Assembly (NCBI RefSeq): GCF_001941825.1
Contig: NZ_CP019038.1
Location: 6,448,001 to 6,512,000, forward strand
DNA length: 64,000 bases
DNA from: Massilia putida
GTDB lineage: Bacteria; Pseudomonadota; Gammaproteobacteria; Burkholderiales; Burkholderiaceae_D
Direction: 5' to 3'
Shown: positions 26,677-36,885 of the stretch, piece by piece
Layout: each line of letters opens with the position of its first letter
Numbering within the stretch: position 1 is the stretch's first letter
Position numbers and translations under genes: made by a program
The notes under the pieces: generated by a model
Database searches by the model: none
Told to the model about the DNA's origin: nothing
The model's input: the letters and a program-made list of their open reading frames with translations, nothing else

Positions 26677-27873
26677 TCAAGCCGGCGCCAGCACCGGCGC
26701 CACGGGCGCCAGCCTGCGCAGGCGCAGCGTGATCGCCAGCGCGACGCCGAGGAGCACGCCCAGCAGCGCCACGACGCCGCCCCAGCCGCCGTGTTCCCAC
26801 AGCACGCCGCACAGCCAGCCGACGAGGCTGGAGCCGAGGTAGTAGAACGACAGGTACAGCGCGGAAGCCAGCGCCTGCTGCGTGCGGGCGCGCCGGCCCA
26901 CCCAGCTGCTGGCGACCGAGTGCGAGGCGAAGAAGCCGAACGTGAAGACGGCCATGCCGGCCACGATCAGCACCAGCTGATGGGCCAGGGTCAGCAACAG
27001 GCCCGCCAGCATCGTGCCCATCACGGTCCACAGCACGTGGCGCCGGCCCAGGCGGTCGGCGCGGCGGCCGGCCCATACCGAGCTGAAAATGCCCAGCAGG
27101 TAGAGCAGGGAGATGCCGCCGACCACGCTCTGGCGCAGTCCGAACGGTGCGCCCAGCAGGCGGAAGCCGATGAAGTTGTAGGCGCTCACGAAGCATCCCA
27201 TCAGCAGGAACGACAGCGCGAACAGCCAGGGCAGGCCGGCGTCGCCGAAGTGTCTGCGCAGGCCGTGCACCGTCGCCGCCAGGCCGCCCGACGACGGACG
27301 GAAGTTGCGCGAGGCCGGCAGGCTGCGCCAGAATTCCCACGCCGCCAGCAGGCCGGCCACGCCCATCACGCCCAACGCGACACGCCACGACAGGAAGTCG
27401 GACAGTATCGACGCCGCCATCCGCCCGATCATGCCGCCGAACGCATTGCCGCTGATGTACAGCCCCATCGATGCGCCGAGCGATGCGGGCTCGATCTCTT
27501 CGCTGAGGTAAGCCATCGCGACGGCGGGCATGCCGCCCAGCGCGAAGCCCAGCAAGGTGCGCGCGGCCAGCAGTTGGGCGTAGTCGTGGGCGAAGGCCGC
27601 CAGCACGGTCATGACGGCGGAAACGACCAGCGCGACGACCATCATGGTCTTGCGTCCCAGGCGGTCGGACAGCACCGACGAGAACAGCAGCGACACGGCC
27701 AGCGCGGCCGTCGCCAGCGACAGCGACAGGCTGCTTTTCGCCGGCGTCAATGCGAAATCGTGGGCGAGCAGGGGCATCAGCGGCTGCACGCAGTACAGCA
27801 GCGCGAAGCAGGAAAACCCACCGAAGAACAAGGCGCGGTTGGTGCGGCGGTAGGCAGGAGCGGGGCGGGACAT
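26677..27873 (-). CDS. ynfM: MFS transporter, YnfM-like
   Basis: A 398-residue 12-TM major-facilitator protein. It resembles E. coli YnfM over much of its length: CFALLYCVQPLMPLLAHDF near the start, LTPAKSSLSLSL, the loop SDRLGRKTMM, YLSEEI, MGLYISGN and ASSWVGRRA. YnfM is an inner-membrane exporter (reported arabinose/drug-type activity). It is divergent from a LysR gene just as ynfM is from ynfL in E. coli, so the pair is conserved. Start ATG at 27873. Confidence 0.85.
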   Translation of the reverse strand: MSRPAPAYRRTNRALFFGGFSCFALLYCVQPLMPLLAHDFALTPAKSSLSLSLATAALAVSLLFSSVLSDRLGRKTMMVVALVVSAVMTVLAAFAHDYAQLLAARTLLGFALGGMPAVAMAYLSEEIEPASLGASMGLYISGNAFGGMIGRMAASILSDFLSWRVALGVMGVAGLLAAWEFWRSLPASRNFRPSSGGLAATVHGLRRHFGDAGLPWLFALSFLLMGCFVSAYNFIGFRLLGAPFGLRQSVVGGISLLYLLGIFSSVWAGRRADRLGRRHVLWTVMGTMLAGLLLTLAHQLVLIVAGMAVFTFGFFASHSVASSWVGRRARTQQALASALYLSFYYLGSSLVGWLCGVLWEHGGWGGVVALLGVLLGVALAITLRLRRLAPVAPVLAPA

Positions 27874-27949
27874 GGCGGTGAAAGCGTGAAGTGATGACCC
27901 ATCCTAGGATTGCCGGAACTGACTGTCCAATATATATTTGTGGCGTTAC

Positions 27950-27968
27950 TTATCGCTTAAACAGATAA
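27950..27968. promoter_or_regulatory. Candidate LysR operator
   Basis: Perfect inverted repeat TTATC-N9-GATAA directly before the LysR gene start at 27970, in the 96-bp gap between it and the divergent MFS gene. It is probably the autoregulatory and activation site of the LysR protein. Confidence 0.45.
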
Positions 27969-27969
27969 C

Positions 27970-28863
27970 ATGGAACTCAGGCACCTGCGTTACTTCGTGG
28001 CCGTGGCGGAAGAGCTGAGTTTCACGCGCGCCGCCGCCCGGCTGCATATCGGCCAGCCGCCGCTGAGCCAGCAGATCCAGGCGCTGGAACACGAGATCGG
28101 CGCGCGGCTGTTCGAGCGCAACAAGCGGCGCGTGCTGCTGACGGAAGCGGGCCGGCTGTTCCTGGCCGACGCCCGGCGCATGCTCGCGCTGTCCGAACAG
28201 GCGAAGGAAACCGCGCGCCGGGCCCACCTGGGCGAGGCGGGCGAGCTGCGCGTGGGGTTCACGTTCTCGACGCCGTTCACGCCGCTGTTCGCCAAGGTCG
28301 TGCGGCGCTACCGCCAGCAGTATCCCGGCGTGCTGCTGACCTTCCAGGAGATGGCCACGCTGCCGCAGCTCGCCAAGATCGAGGCGCGCGAACTGGACGT
28401 GGGCTTCGTGCGGCCGGCCTCGATGGCGCTGCCGTCCACGGTCGCGTTGACGATGCTGCGCCGCGATCCGCTGCGGCTCGTCCTGCCGGCGGACGGCCCG
28501 CTCGCGCGCAAAAAGACGATCACCGTGAAAGACCTGGCGGACCAGGCGTTCGTCGTGTTTCCCAAGGAAGCCGGCACGGGCATCTACCACCAGATCTTCG
28601 ACATGTGCCGCGCCGCCGGCTTTTCCCCAAGCATCGCGATGGAGGCGGGCGAGCCGTCGACGATCATCGGCCTCGTCGCGGCGGGCTGCGGCATCTCCGT
28701 CCTGCCCAGTTCCTTCGAAGGGGTCCACATGGAAGGCGTCGTCTACCGGCCGTTGGCGGATCCCGCGGCGACGACGTCGATGCTGCTTGCCCGGCATGCG
28801 GACGGCGGCGGTCCGCTGGTCGACGCGTTCGTCGCGCTGGCGCAGGCCGCCGCGCAAGCGTAG
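27970..28863 (+). CDS. LysR-family regulator, YnfL-like
   Basis: A 297-residue LysR protein starting MELRHLRYFVAVAEELSFTR, the usual first helix of the family; the helix-turn-helix is AARLHIGQPPLSQQIQALE. The effector domain contains GFVRPASMALPST and ISVLPSSF. It is placed divergently from a YnfM-like transporter. The ATG has no strong ribosome site and lies next to the TTATC/GATAA repeat, so the transcript may be leaderless or very short-leadered (inference). Confidence 0.9.
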   Translation: MELRHLRYFVAVAEELSFTRAAARLHIGQPPLSQQIQALEHEIGARLFERNKRRVLLTEAGRLFLADARRMLALSEQAKETARRAHLGEAGELRVGFTFSTPFTPLFAKVVRRYRQQYPGVLLTFQEMATLPQLAKIEARELDVGFVRPASMALPSTVALTMLRRDPLRLVLPADGPLARKKTITVKDLADQAFVVFPKEAGTGIYHQIFDMCRAAGFSPSIAMEAGEPSTIIGLVAAGCGISVLPSSFEGVHMEGVVYRPLADPAATTSMLLARHADGGGPLVDAFVALAQAAAQA

Positions 28864-28907
28864 TGCGTCATGCTGCAACGCAGCACGGCAAACGCTCGTA
28901 TGTTTTC

Positions 28908-28921
28908 AATTTATAGAATAC
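28908..28921 (+). promoter_or_regulatory. Operator-like site 1 of the fucose cluster
   Basis: AATTTATAGAATAC, 38 bp before the SAF-domain gene that opens the fucose cluster. The identical 14-mer occurs at 35756-35769 before the zinc alcohol dehydrogenase gene. A GntR/FCD regulator encoded in the cluster is the likely binding protein (inference). It sits at the likely promoter and may overlap the -10 region. Confidence 0.6.
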
Positions 28922-28958
28922 AATCGCCGCATCACGCCTTCCGCTGTAAAGGACCGTC

Positions 28959-29297
28959 ATGCCCAGCACTACCTCGGCGCAGGCCGGCAGCCTGCTTCTC
29001 ATGTCACGCGAGGACAACTGTCTCATTGCCCGCCTCGACCTCAAGGCCGGCGACACGGTCGTGATCGACGACCGCACCGTGATCCTGCCGGGCGACGTCC
29101 GTCTCGGCCACAAGGTCGCGCGCCGCGACCTGGCGCCGGGCGACAAGATCGTGCGCTACGGTGCGATCATCGGCACGGCGACCAGCCGAATCGCGGCCGG
29201 TGCGCACATCCACACGCACAACCTGGAAAGCGACTACATCCCGACCTACACCCTCGAGCAGGACGGCCACCACTTCATCGGGAGCAAAGCACCATGA
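28959..29297 (+). CDS. UxaA-type dehydratase, small SAF-domain subunit
   Basis: A 112-residue protein matching the N-terminal SAF domain of altronate/galactarate dehydratases: LDLKAGDTVVIDDR, LGHKVARRDLAPGDKIVRYG and the end GAHIHTHNLES. The active-site His of HIHTHN is present. It overlaps the large subunit by 4 bp. AAAGGA (28948-28953) precedes the ATG. In this cluster the pair probably dehydrates L-fuconate to 2-keto-3-deoxy-L-fuconate (inference from neighbours; the enolase-type fuconate dehydratase is absent). Confidence 0.85.
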   Translation: MPSTTSAQAGSLLLMSREDNCLIARLDLKAGDTVVIDDRTVILPGDVRLGHKVARRDLAPGDKIVRYGAIIGTATSRIAAGAHIHTHNLESDYIPTYTLEQDGHHFIGSKAP

Positions 29298-30523
29298 CCA
29301 CCATCGCCACATTGGCCGACGTCGCCCTGACGGGCTTTCCGCGCGCTGACGGGCGCAAGGGGATCCGCAACGTCGTCGTCGTCGCCTACCTCGTCGAATG
29401 CGCGCACCATGTGGCGCGGCTGATCGCGGGCGCGTTTCCCGGCCAGCCCGTGCACCTGATCGGCTTCCCCGGCTGTTATCCGAACGAATACGCCGATACC
29501 ATCATGCGCCGCGTGCTGACGCACCCGAACGTGGGGGCGGCCCTGCTGGTGTCGCTCGGCTGCGAGAGCTTCGACAAGAACGGCGTCGCCAAGGCCGTCG
29601 CGGACAGCGGGCGGCCGGTGCACACGGTGACGATCCAGGACGTGGGCGGCACGCGCGCCGGCGTGAAGGGCGGCGTCGAATGGGTGCAATGGGCCGTCGA
29701 GGACCTGGCGCGGCAGGAACGCGTGCCGATGCGGCCCGACGAACTCGTCGTGGCGACGATCTGCGGCGGGTCGGACAGCACCAGCGGCATCACGGCCAAT
29801 CCGGCCGTCGGCGCGGCGTTCGACCGGCTGATCGCGGCGGGCAGCGCCTGCATATTCGAGGAAACGGGTGAGCTGGTCGGCTGCGAATTCCACATGAAGC
29901 GCCGCGCCGTCACGCCGGAACTGGGCGACGAGATCGTGCGCACGGTCGAAAAGGCGTCGCGCTATTACACGATCATGGGCCACGGCAGTTTCGCGCCCGG
30001 GAATGCGGACGGCGGCTTGACGACGCTGGAAGAAAAGTCGCTGGGCGCCTACGCCAAGAGCGGCGCGTCGCCGATCAGCGGCATCCTGAAACCCGGCGAC
30101 CTCCCGCCCACGGGCGGCCTGTACCTGCTGGACGTGGTGCCGGACGGCGAGCCGCGCTTCGGCTTCCCGAATATCGCGGACAACGCCGAGATCGTGGAGC
30201 TGATCGCCTGCGGCGCGCACGTGACCCTGTTCACGACGGGGCGCGGCTCGGTGGTCGGGTCGGCGATTTCCCCCGTCATCAAGGTCTGCGCCAACCCGGC
30301 GACGTACGAGCGCCTGGCGGACGACATGGACGTCAACGCGGGCCGCATCCTGACGGGCCACGCCGGCATCGAGGACGTCGGCACCGAGATCGTCGACCTG
30401 ATCGCCCGCGTCGCGAATGGCGCATGCACGAAGTCGGAAGACCTGGGCCACCAGGAATTCATCCTCACGTATAAACAGTTCGAGCCGATCGGGCCGGGCT
30501 GCCTGCCGTTGAAAGCGGCCTGA
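29294..30523 (+). CDS. UxaA-type dehydratase, large subunit
   Basis: A 409-residue protein of the altronate/galactarate dehydratase C-terminal family: FPRADGRKGIRNVVVV at the N-terminus, LVSLGCESFDKN, TICGGSDSTSGITANPAVG and GHGSFAPGN. Conserved cysteines (SLGCES, ICGGSD) fit an iron-dependent active site. Start ATG overlaps the small subunit stop. With it the enzyme forms a split dehydratase that normally is one polypeptide (UxaA). Likely substrate in this context is L-fuconate or L-galactonate (inference). It is followed by an aldo/keto reductase gene after 1 bp. Confidence 0.85.
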   Translation: MTTIATLADVALTGFPRADGRKGIRNVVVVAYLVECAHHVARLIAGAFPGQPVHLIGFPGCYPNEYADTIMRRVLTHPNVGAALLVSLGCESFDKNGVAKAVADSGRPVHTVTIQDVGGTRAGVKGGVEWVQWAVEDLARQERVPMRPDELVVATICGGSDSTSGITANPAVGAAFDRLIAAGSACIFEETGELVGCEFHMKRRAVTPELGDEIVRTVEKASRYYTIMGHGSFAPGNADGGLTTLEEKSLGAYAKSGASPISGILKPGDLPPTGGLYLLDVVPDGEPRFGFPNIADNAEIVELIACGAHVTLFTTGRGSVVGSAISPVIKVCANPATYERLADDMDVNAGRILTGHAGIEDVGTEIVDLIARVANGACTKSEDLGHQEFILTYKQFEPIGPGCLPLKAA

Positions 30524-30524
30524 C

Positions 30525-31532
30525 ATGGAGATCACCGCACTGGGCCTTGGCTGCGCGCAGCTGGGCGGCTTGTACGAACCGATGGCGGAGCTTGATGCGC
30601 TGGCGCTCGTCGACGCCGCCTGGGACCTGGGCATCCGCTATTTCGACACGGCCCCGTACTACGGCTTCACCCTGTCCGAGCACCGGCTGGGCGCCGCGTT
30701 GCGCGCGCGGCCGCGCGACGCCTACACCATCAGCACCAAGGTCGGCCGCCTGATGCGGCCCGATCCGGGCGTGCGGCCGGGCGAGTGCGGCTGGGCCGCG
30801 CCGCTGCCGTTCCGCCCGCGCTACGACTACACGCACGACGGCATCCTGCGCTCGCACGAGGACAGCCTGCAGCGCCTGGGGCTGGACCGCGTGGACATCC
30901 TGTACGTGCACGACATCGGCCGCGTCACCCACGGCGAGGAGCATGCGCATTACTGGAACCAGCTGACCGGGGGCGGCGGCTTGCGCGCGCTGGCGCGGCT
31001 GCGCGACGAGGGCGCCATCAAGGCGTTCGGCCTGGGCGTCAACGAGTGGGAAGTGGTGGCCGACGCGCTGGACGTGTGCGCGCTCGACTGCGTGCTGCTG
31101 GCCGGGCGCTACACGCTGCTGGAGCAGGCGTCGCTGGCGCCGCTGATGGACCGCTGCGCGCGCGCGGGGATGTCGGTCGTCATCGGCGGTCCGTTCAACT
31201 CGGGCATCCTCGCGGGCACCAACAAATTCAATTACGAGGACGCGCCCGGCGACATCGTCGAGCGTGTGCGGGCCATCGCCGCCATCTGCCGCGAATTCGA
31301 CGTTCCGTTGCAGGCGGCCGCGTTGCAATTCCCGATGGCGCATCCGGCCGTCGTGTCGTGCATCCCGGGCGCCCAGAACATCGCCCAGCTGCGCCAGAAC
31401 GCGCACTGGTTCGACCAGCCGCTGCCGGCCGGACTGTGGGCGGCGCTCCGGGCGGCCGGCCTGCTGGACCCCGCCGCGCCCGTCCCGTCGGCACCGTTTT
31501 TTCATGCAACCCGTACCAAAGGAATCCAATGA
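30525..31532 (+). CDS. Aldo/keto reductase, probable L-fucose (D-threo-aldose 1-) dehydrogenase
   Basis: A 335-residue aldo/keto reductase. The catalytic tetrad is visible: Asp and Tyr in FDTAPYYG, Lys in STKVGR and His in YVHDIG. The family contains D-threo-aldose 1-dehydrogenase, which oxidises L-fucose to the lactone. In this cluster that is the first catabolic step: L-fucose to L-fucono-lactone with NAD(P)+ (inference). The gene starts 1 bp after the dehydratase and overlaps the next gene by 4 bp. Confidence 0.85.
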   Translation: MEITALGLGCAQLGGLYEPMAELDALALVDAAWDLGIRYFDTAPYYGFTLSEHRLGAALRARPRDAYTISTKVGRLMRPDPGVRPGECGWAAPLPFRPRYDYTHDGILRSHEDSLQRLGLDRVDILYVHDIGRVTHGEEHAHYWNQLTGGGGLRALARLRDEGAIKAFGLGVNEWEVVADALDVCALDCVLLAGRYTLLEQASLAPLMDRCARAGMSVVIGGPFNSGILAGTNKFNYEDAPGDIVERVRAIAAICREFDVPLQAAALQFPMAHPAVVSCIPGAQNIAQLRQNAHWFDQPLPAGLWAALRAAGLLDPAAPVPSAPFFHATRTKGIQ

Positions 31533-32395
31533 AACTGCTGCGATTCGGCCCGAAAGGCGCCGAGAAACCCGGTCTGGTGGACGCCGACGGCGTGATCCGC
31601 GACTTGTCCGGCGTGCTGCCCGACCTGACCTCGGCCCAGCTGGCCGCCGGCGTGCTGGCCCGTCTGTCCGACGTCGACCCGAGCCGCCTGCCGGCCGTCA
31701 CCGAACCGGTGCGCTACGCGCCCGTCGTCGCCGACATCGGCAAGCTGATCTGCGTGGGCCTGAATTACTCGGACCACGCCGCCGAATCGGGCATGGCCGT
31801 GCCGAGCGAACCCGTGCTGTTTACGAAGGCGACCAGCGCCATCATCGGCTGCAACGATCCCGTCGTGCTGCCGCGCGGCTCCGTCAAGAGCGACTGGGAA
31901 GTGGAACTGGGCGTCGTGATCGGCAAGCGTGCGCGCTATGTCGACGAGGCGGATGCCCTCGATCACGTGGCCGGCTACTGCGTCGTGAACGACCTGTCCG
32001 AGCGCGAGTACCAGCTGGAGCGCGGCGGCCAGTGGGACAAGGGCAAGGGGTGCGACACGTTCGGCCCCATCGGCCCGTGGCTCGTGACGACGGACGACAT
32101 CCCCGACCCGCAGCACCTGGACATGTGGCTGGAGGTGAACGGCCAGCGCTACCAGACGGGCAATACGCGCACGATGGTGTTCACGGTCGCGCACCTGGTC
32201 AGCTACATCAGCCGTTTCATGACCTTGCAGCCGGGCGACGTCATCAGCACCGGCACGCCGCCGGGCGTCGGCCTCGGCCAGAAGCCCGATCCGGTCTACC
32301 TGCGGCCGGGCGACCGCATGCGGCTCGGCATCGCCGGGCTGGGCGAACAGGAGCAGACCGTCCACGCCTGGAACGAGGCGTTGATCGACGGTTGA
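31529..32395 (+). CDS. Fumarylacetoacetate hydrolase family protein, probable 2,4-diketo-3-deoxy-L-fuconate hydrolase
   Basis: A 288-residue protein with the FAH fold. Metal-binding residues lie in SDWEVELGVVIGKRA and the loop GPIGPWLVTTDDIPDP; the conserved end is GDVISTGTPPGVGLGQKP. The N-terminus KLLRFGPKGAEKPGLVDADG is typical of diketo-deoxy sugar acid hydrolases. Known chemistry: hydrolysis of 2,4-diketo-3-deoxy-L-fuconate to pyruvate and L-lactate. Start ATG at 31529 has AAAGGAATCC upstream and overlaps the aldo/keto reductase stop. Lactate is then used by the LldD gene in the same cluster. Confidence 0.85.
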   Translation: MKLLRFGPKGAEKPGLVDADGVIRDLSGVLPDLTSAQLAAGVLARLSDVDPSRLPAVTEPVRYAPVVADIGKLICVGLNYSDHAAESGMAVPSEPVLFTKATSAIIGCNDPVVLPRGSVKSDWEVELGVVIGKRARYVDEADALDHVAGYCVVNDLSEREYQLERGGQWDKGKGCDTFGPIGPWLVTTDDIPDPQHLDMWLEVNGQRYQTGNTRTMVFTVAHLVSYISRFMTLQPGDVISTGTPPGVGLGQKPDPVYLRPGDRMRLGIAGLGEQEQTVHAWNEALIDG

Positions 32396-32497
32396 ACAGC
32401 GATAGAGTGTAATCAGGCGGTGCGCGTGGGCACGTTTCATTTGCGGCCCCCGGCCTCAAATGCCCACCCTACAGAACCGAACGGAGACTTGGCAGAC

Positions 32498-33794
32498 ATG
32501 ACGGACCCCTCGACGCGGCAGTACCGGTTTTCCCTCGTGATGATCACCACGCTGTTCTTCATGTGGGGATTCGTCCACAACCTCGACCCGATCCTGATCC
32601 CGCACCTGCGGCGCTCGTTCAGCCTGACGGTTCTCCAGTCGGCCCTGGTCGATTCGGCCGTGTTCATCGCGTACTTCGTGATGGCGCTGCCGGCCGGCCT
32701 GCTGATCCGCCAGGCGGGCTACAAGACGGCCATCATCTGCGGCCTGCTGCTGTTCGCCACCGGCTCGCTGATGTTCATCCCGGCCGCGAACACGCAGCAA
32801 TACGTGGTGTTCCTGGCCGCGCTGTTCACCATCGCGTGCGGCTTGACGATCCTGGAAACGGCGGCCAATCCGTACGTGACCCTGCTGGGCCGGCCGGAAC
32901 GGGCGGCGCAGCGGATCAATCTGGCGCAGTCGTTCAACGGCCTGGCGGCCACGCTGGCGCCGATCATCGGCGCGCGCCTGATCCTCGTGCACGGCGCGAA
33001 CGACGCGCAGCTGGCGGCCATGCCGCTGGCCGCGCGCCAGGCGGCTCTGGCGGCGGAAGCGGCCAGCGTCAAAGGGCCGTACATGGTGCTGGGGCTCGTC
33101 ATCCTCGCCATCGCCGTCGTGTTCTATTTCCTGAAGCTGCCGGAAGTCGCCGGCGCCCGGGCCGGCAAGGCGCACGCCAAGAGCACCGTCGGCGCCGCGC
33201 TGCGGGTGCCGGCCATCCGCCGCGGCGCCATCGCGCAATTCTTTTACGTCGGCGCGCAGGTCTGCGTGTTCAGCTTTTTCATCCTGTACGCCACGAAGTC
33301 GGCCGGCGTGTCGCCCGTGACGGCGGCGGATTACCTGGGGTGGGGCTGCGGCATGGCGTTCATGGTGGGCCGTTTCGTCGGCACCGGCCTGATGCGCGTC
33401 GTGGCGCCGGCGCGGCTGTTGTGGCGGTACGCGCTGGCCTGCATCGTGCTCGCGGCCGTCGCGATGGTGGCGCAGGGTCTCGTCAGCATCGCGGCCGTGA
33501 TCGGCATCGCGTTCTTCATGTCGATCATGTTCCCCACCATTTTCTCGCTGGGCCTGGACGGCGCGGGCCACCATGCCGACATGGGCAGCGGCCTGATCAT
33601 CATGTCCATCGTCGGCGGCGCCTTGCTGCCGCTGCTGTTCGGCTTCGTCAGCGACGTCACGCACAACGTGCAGTTCGGCTACGCCGTGCCGCTGCTGTGC
33701 TTCGGCGTCATCGCGTGGTTCGCGCGCGCCGCGCTCGCCCAGGACAGCCGCGCGGCGGGCAAGGCCGCGCCATCTTCCATAGGAGTCACGAAAC

Positions 33795-33802
<8 letters not shown>
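32498..33802 (+). CDS. fucP: MFS L-fucose:H+ symporter, FucP family
   Basis: A 434-residue 12-TM permease. The start of helix 1, FFMWGFVHNLDPILIPHLR, is the FucP signature (WG.. and ILIP..). The loop SFNGLAATLAPIIGA and the acidic/polar residues N and E in LTILETAANPYV are also characteristic. Start at ATG 32498 with ACGGAG upstream; the frame runs open earlier without a ribosome site. Its stop overlaps the SDR gene by 8 bp. Confidence 0.88.
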
Positions 33803-34559
<757 letters not shown>

Positions 34560-34568
34560 GCCCGCACG

Positions 34569-35699
34569 ATGATCATTTCTTCCGCCACCGATTACCGCGA
34601 AGCGGCGCGCCGCAAGCTGCCGCCGTTCCTGTTCCATTATCTCGATGGCGGCTCCGGCACCGAGACGACGCTGCGCGCCAACGTCGGCGACCTGCAGCAG
34701 GTGGCCTTGCGCCAGCGCGTGCTCAAGGGATCGGAAACGCTGGACCTGTCCACCGAATGGTTCGGCGTGAAGCACGACCTGCCGCTGGCGCTGGCCCCGA
34801 TCGGCCTCGCCGGCATGTATGCGCGCCGCGGCGAAGTCCAGGCGGCCCGCGTGGCGGCCGAACGCAATATCCCGTTCATCCAGTCGACCGTGTCCGTGTG
34901 CCCGCTGCACGAAGTGGCGGCGCAGTCGGCACGGCCCATCTGGTGCCAGCTGTACGTGCTGAAGGACCGCGGCTTCATGCGCGACTACCTGCGCCGCGCG
35001 CGCGCGCTGGGCATCACCACGCTCGTGTTCACCGTCGACATGCCGGTGCCGGGCGCCCGTTACCGCGACGCGCATGCCGGCATGAGCGGCCGCCACGGCC
35101 CGCTGCGCCGGGTGCTGCAGGCGATGCTGCATCCGCGCTGGGCGCTGGACGTCGGCCTCCTCGGCCGGCCGCATGACCTGGGCAATATCTCGACCTACCG
35201 CGGCCATCCGACCGGGCTCGCCGACTATATCGGCTGGCTGGCCGCCAACTTCGATCCGGGCATCAGCTGGAGCGACCTGCAGTGGATCCGCGACGAATGG
35301 CAGGGGCCCATGGTCATCAAGGGCATCCTCGACGCCGACGATGCGCGCGATGCGAAGTCGTTCGGCGCGGACGGCATCATCGTCTCCAACCACGGCGGGC
35401 GCCAGCTGGACGGCGCGCTGTCCACGGCCAAGGCGCTGCCGTCCATCGCGCAGGCGGTCAAGGGCGACCTGACCATCTTCGCCGATTCCGGCGTGCGCAC
35501 GGGGCTGGACGTCGTGCGCCTGCTGGCGCTGGGGGCGGACGGCGTATTGATCGGCCGCGCCTTCGTGTACGCCCTCGCGACGAGCGGCGCGGCGGGCGTG
35601 CGCAACCTGCTCGCCATCCTGGAAAAGGATATCCGGACCAGCATGGTGCTCACCGGCGTGCAATCCGTGCGCGCTATCGACCGGACCTGCCTGGCCTGA
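34569..35699 (+). CDS. lldD: L-lactate dehydrogenase, FMN-dependent
   Basis: A 376-residue member of the alpha-hydroxy-acid oxidase family, with clear similarity to E. coli LldD. The N-terminus [47 protein letters not shown] and the catalytic His/Arg in [12 protein letters not shown] are all present. It ends about 20 residues short of E. coli LldD (396). It oxidises L-lactate to pyruvate and passes electrons to quinone, and so uses the L-lactate produced by the FAH-family hydrolase upstream. Confidence 0.93.
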   Translation: MIISSATDYREAARRKLPPFLFHYLDGGSGTETTLRANVGDLQQVALRQRVLKGSETLDLSTEWFGVKHDLPLALAPIGLAGMYARRGEVQAARVAAERNIPFIQSTVSVCPLHEVAAQSARPIWCQLYVLKDRGFMRDYLRRARALGITTLVFTVDMPVPGARYRDAHAGMSGRHGPLRRVLQAMLHPRWALDVGLLGRPHDLGNISTYRGHPTGLADYIGWLAANFDPGISWSDLQWIRDEWQGPMVIKGILDADDARDAKSFGADGIIVSNHGGRQLDGALSTAKALPSIAQAVKGDLTIFADSGVRTGLDVVRLLALGADGVLIGRAFVYALATSGAAGVRNLLAILEKDIRTSMVLTGVQSVRAIDRTCLA

Positions 35700-35710
35700 G
35701 CGGCTTGGGG

Positions 35711-35737
35711 CGATGCGGCGGATGCCGCCGTCGCATC
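35711..35737. repeat. Hairpin between lldD and the alcohol dehydrogenase gene
   Basis: CGATGCG (35711-35717) pairs with CGCATCG (35731-35737), with an inner GCGG/CCGC pair. No T-tract follows. It may end or attenuate the upstream transcript before the second operator-like site. Confidence 0.35.
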
Positions 35738-35755
35738 GCGTCCAGCGATGTCTTG

Positions 35756-35769
35756 AATTTATAGAATAC
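35756..35769 (+). promoter_or_regulatory. Operator-like site 2 of the fucose cluster
   Basis: AATTTATAGAATAC, identical over 14 bases to 28908-28921, 17 bp before the zinc alcohol dehydrogenase gene. It marks a second promoter in the cluster, probably controlled by the GntR/FCD protein encoded just downstream. Confidence 0.6.
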
Positions 35770-35786
35770 CGACAACAGGGAAAACG

Positions 35787-36806
35787 ATGAATCAGATGAA
35801 AAGCGTGGTATGCGAGGCCCCGGGCAAACTGCGGCTGGGTTTCAGGCCGATTCCGACCGCAGCCGGCGACGACGTGCTGCTGCGCGTGCGCCGCATCGGC
35901 GTGTGCGGCACGGACATGCACATCTTCCGCGGTACGCAGCCGTTCCTGGCCTATCCGCGCGTGATGGGGCACGAGCTGTCCGGGGAGGTGGTGACGGCGC
36001 CCGCCAGCTCGGGCCTCGTGCCGGGCGACGAGGTGTTCGTGATGCCCTACCTGTCGTGCGGCGCGTGCGTCGCCTGCCGCAAGGGCAAGACGAATTGCTG
36101 CACGCGGATCCAGGTGCTGGGCGTGCACCGCGACGGCGGCATGGCCGAATACCTGGCCGTGCCCGCGCAATTCGTTCTCAAGACGGAAGGCATTTCGCTG
36201 GACGACGCGGCCATGCTGGAATTCCTCGCCATCGGGATGCACGCGGTGCGCCGCGGGGCCGTCGCGGCGGGGCAGCGCGTGCTGGTCGTCGGGGCGGGGC
36301 CGATCGGCGTGGCGGTCGCGTTGTTCGCGTCGCTCAAGGGCGCGCAGGTGACGGTGCTCGATGCGCGCGCGGACCGCCTCGGCTTCTGCAAGGATGTGCT
36401 GCACGTCGCGCACATCGTGACGGCGGGCGCGGGCGATGCCGAGGCGCTTGCCGCCGTCACGGGCGGCGACTTCTTCGACGCCGTGTTCGACGCCACCGGC
36501 AACATCAAGGCGATGGAGCGGGGCCTGGATTTCGTCGCCCACGGCGGCACGTACGTCCTCGTCTCGATCGTGCCGGAACGGATCTCGTTCGCCGATCCCG
36601 AATTCCACAAGCGCGAAACGACGCTGCTGGGCAGCCGCAACGCGACCGTGGACGATTTCCGCGACGTGCTCGCGGCGATGAAAGCGGGCCTGGTGCCGAC
36701 GCGGGCGATGAACACGCACCGCACGACATTGGATGAATTCGTCGATGCGCTGCCGCGCTGGATGGACCCGGCCAGCGGCGTGATCAAGGCCATCGTCGAG
36801 GTGTGA
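35787..36806 (+). CDS. Zinc-dependent alcohol dehydrogenase (RspB/threonine-dehydrogenase-like)
   Basis: A 339-residue medium-chain dehydrogenase. The catalytic zinc ligands are in GVCGTDMH and MGHELSGE, the structural zinc cysteines are four in CGACVACRKGKTNCC, and the cofactor loop is VVGAGPIGVAVALF. Relatives oxidise sugar-acid hydroxyls such as L-galactonate or L-gulonate at C5. The core L-fucose pathway does not need it, so it may serve a related sugar such as L-galactose or an alternative route (inference). It has its own copy of the operator-like site. Confidence 0.85.
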   Translation: MNQMKSVVCEAPGKLRLGFRPIPTAAGDDVLLRVRRIGVCGTDMHIFRGTQPFLAYPRVMGHELSGEVVTAPASSGLVPGDEVFVMPYLSCGACVACRKGKTNCCTRIQVLGVHRDGGMAEYLAVPAQFVLKTEGISLDDAAMLEFLAIGMHAVRRGAVAAGQRVLVVGAGPIGVAVALFASLKGAQVTVLDARADRLGFCKDVLHVAHIVTAGAGDAEALAAVTGGDFFDAVFDATGNIKAMERGLDFVAHGGTYVLVSIVPERISFADPEFHKRETTLLGSRNATVDDFRDVLAAMKAGLVPTRAMNTHRTTLDEFVDALPRWMDPASGVIKAIVEV

Positions 36807-36885
36807 ATGGAAACGCCATACGCAGCGGCAGGGAGATCCGGTAAAATGACGGATTGTCCACACGGACTGGACGACTCCGGACTTC

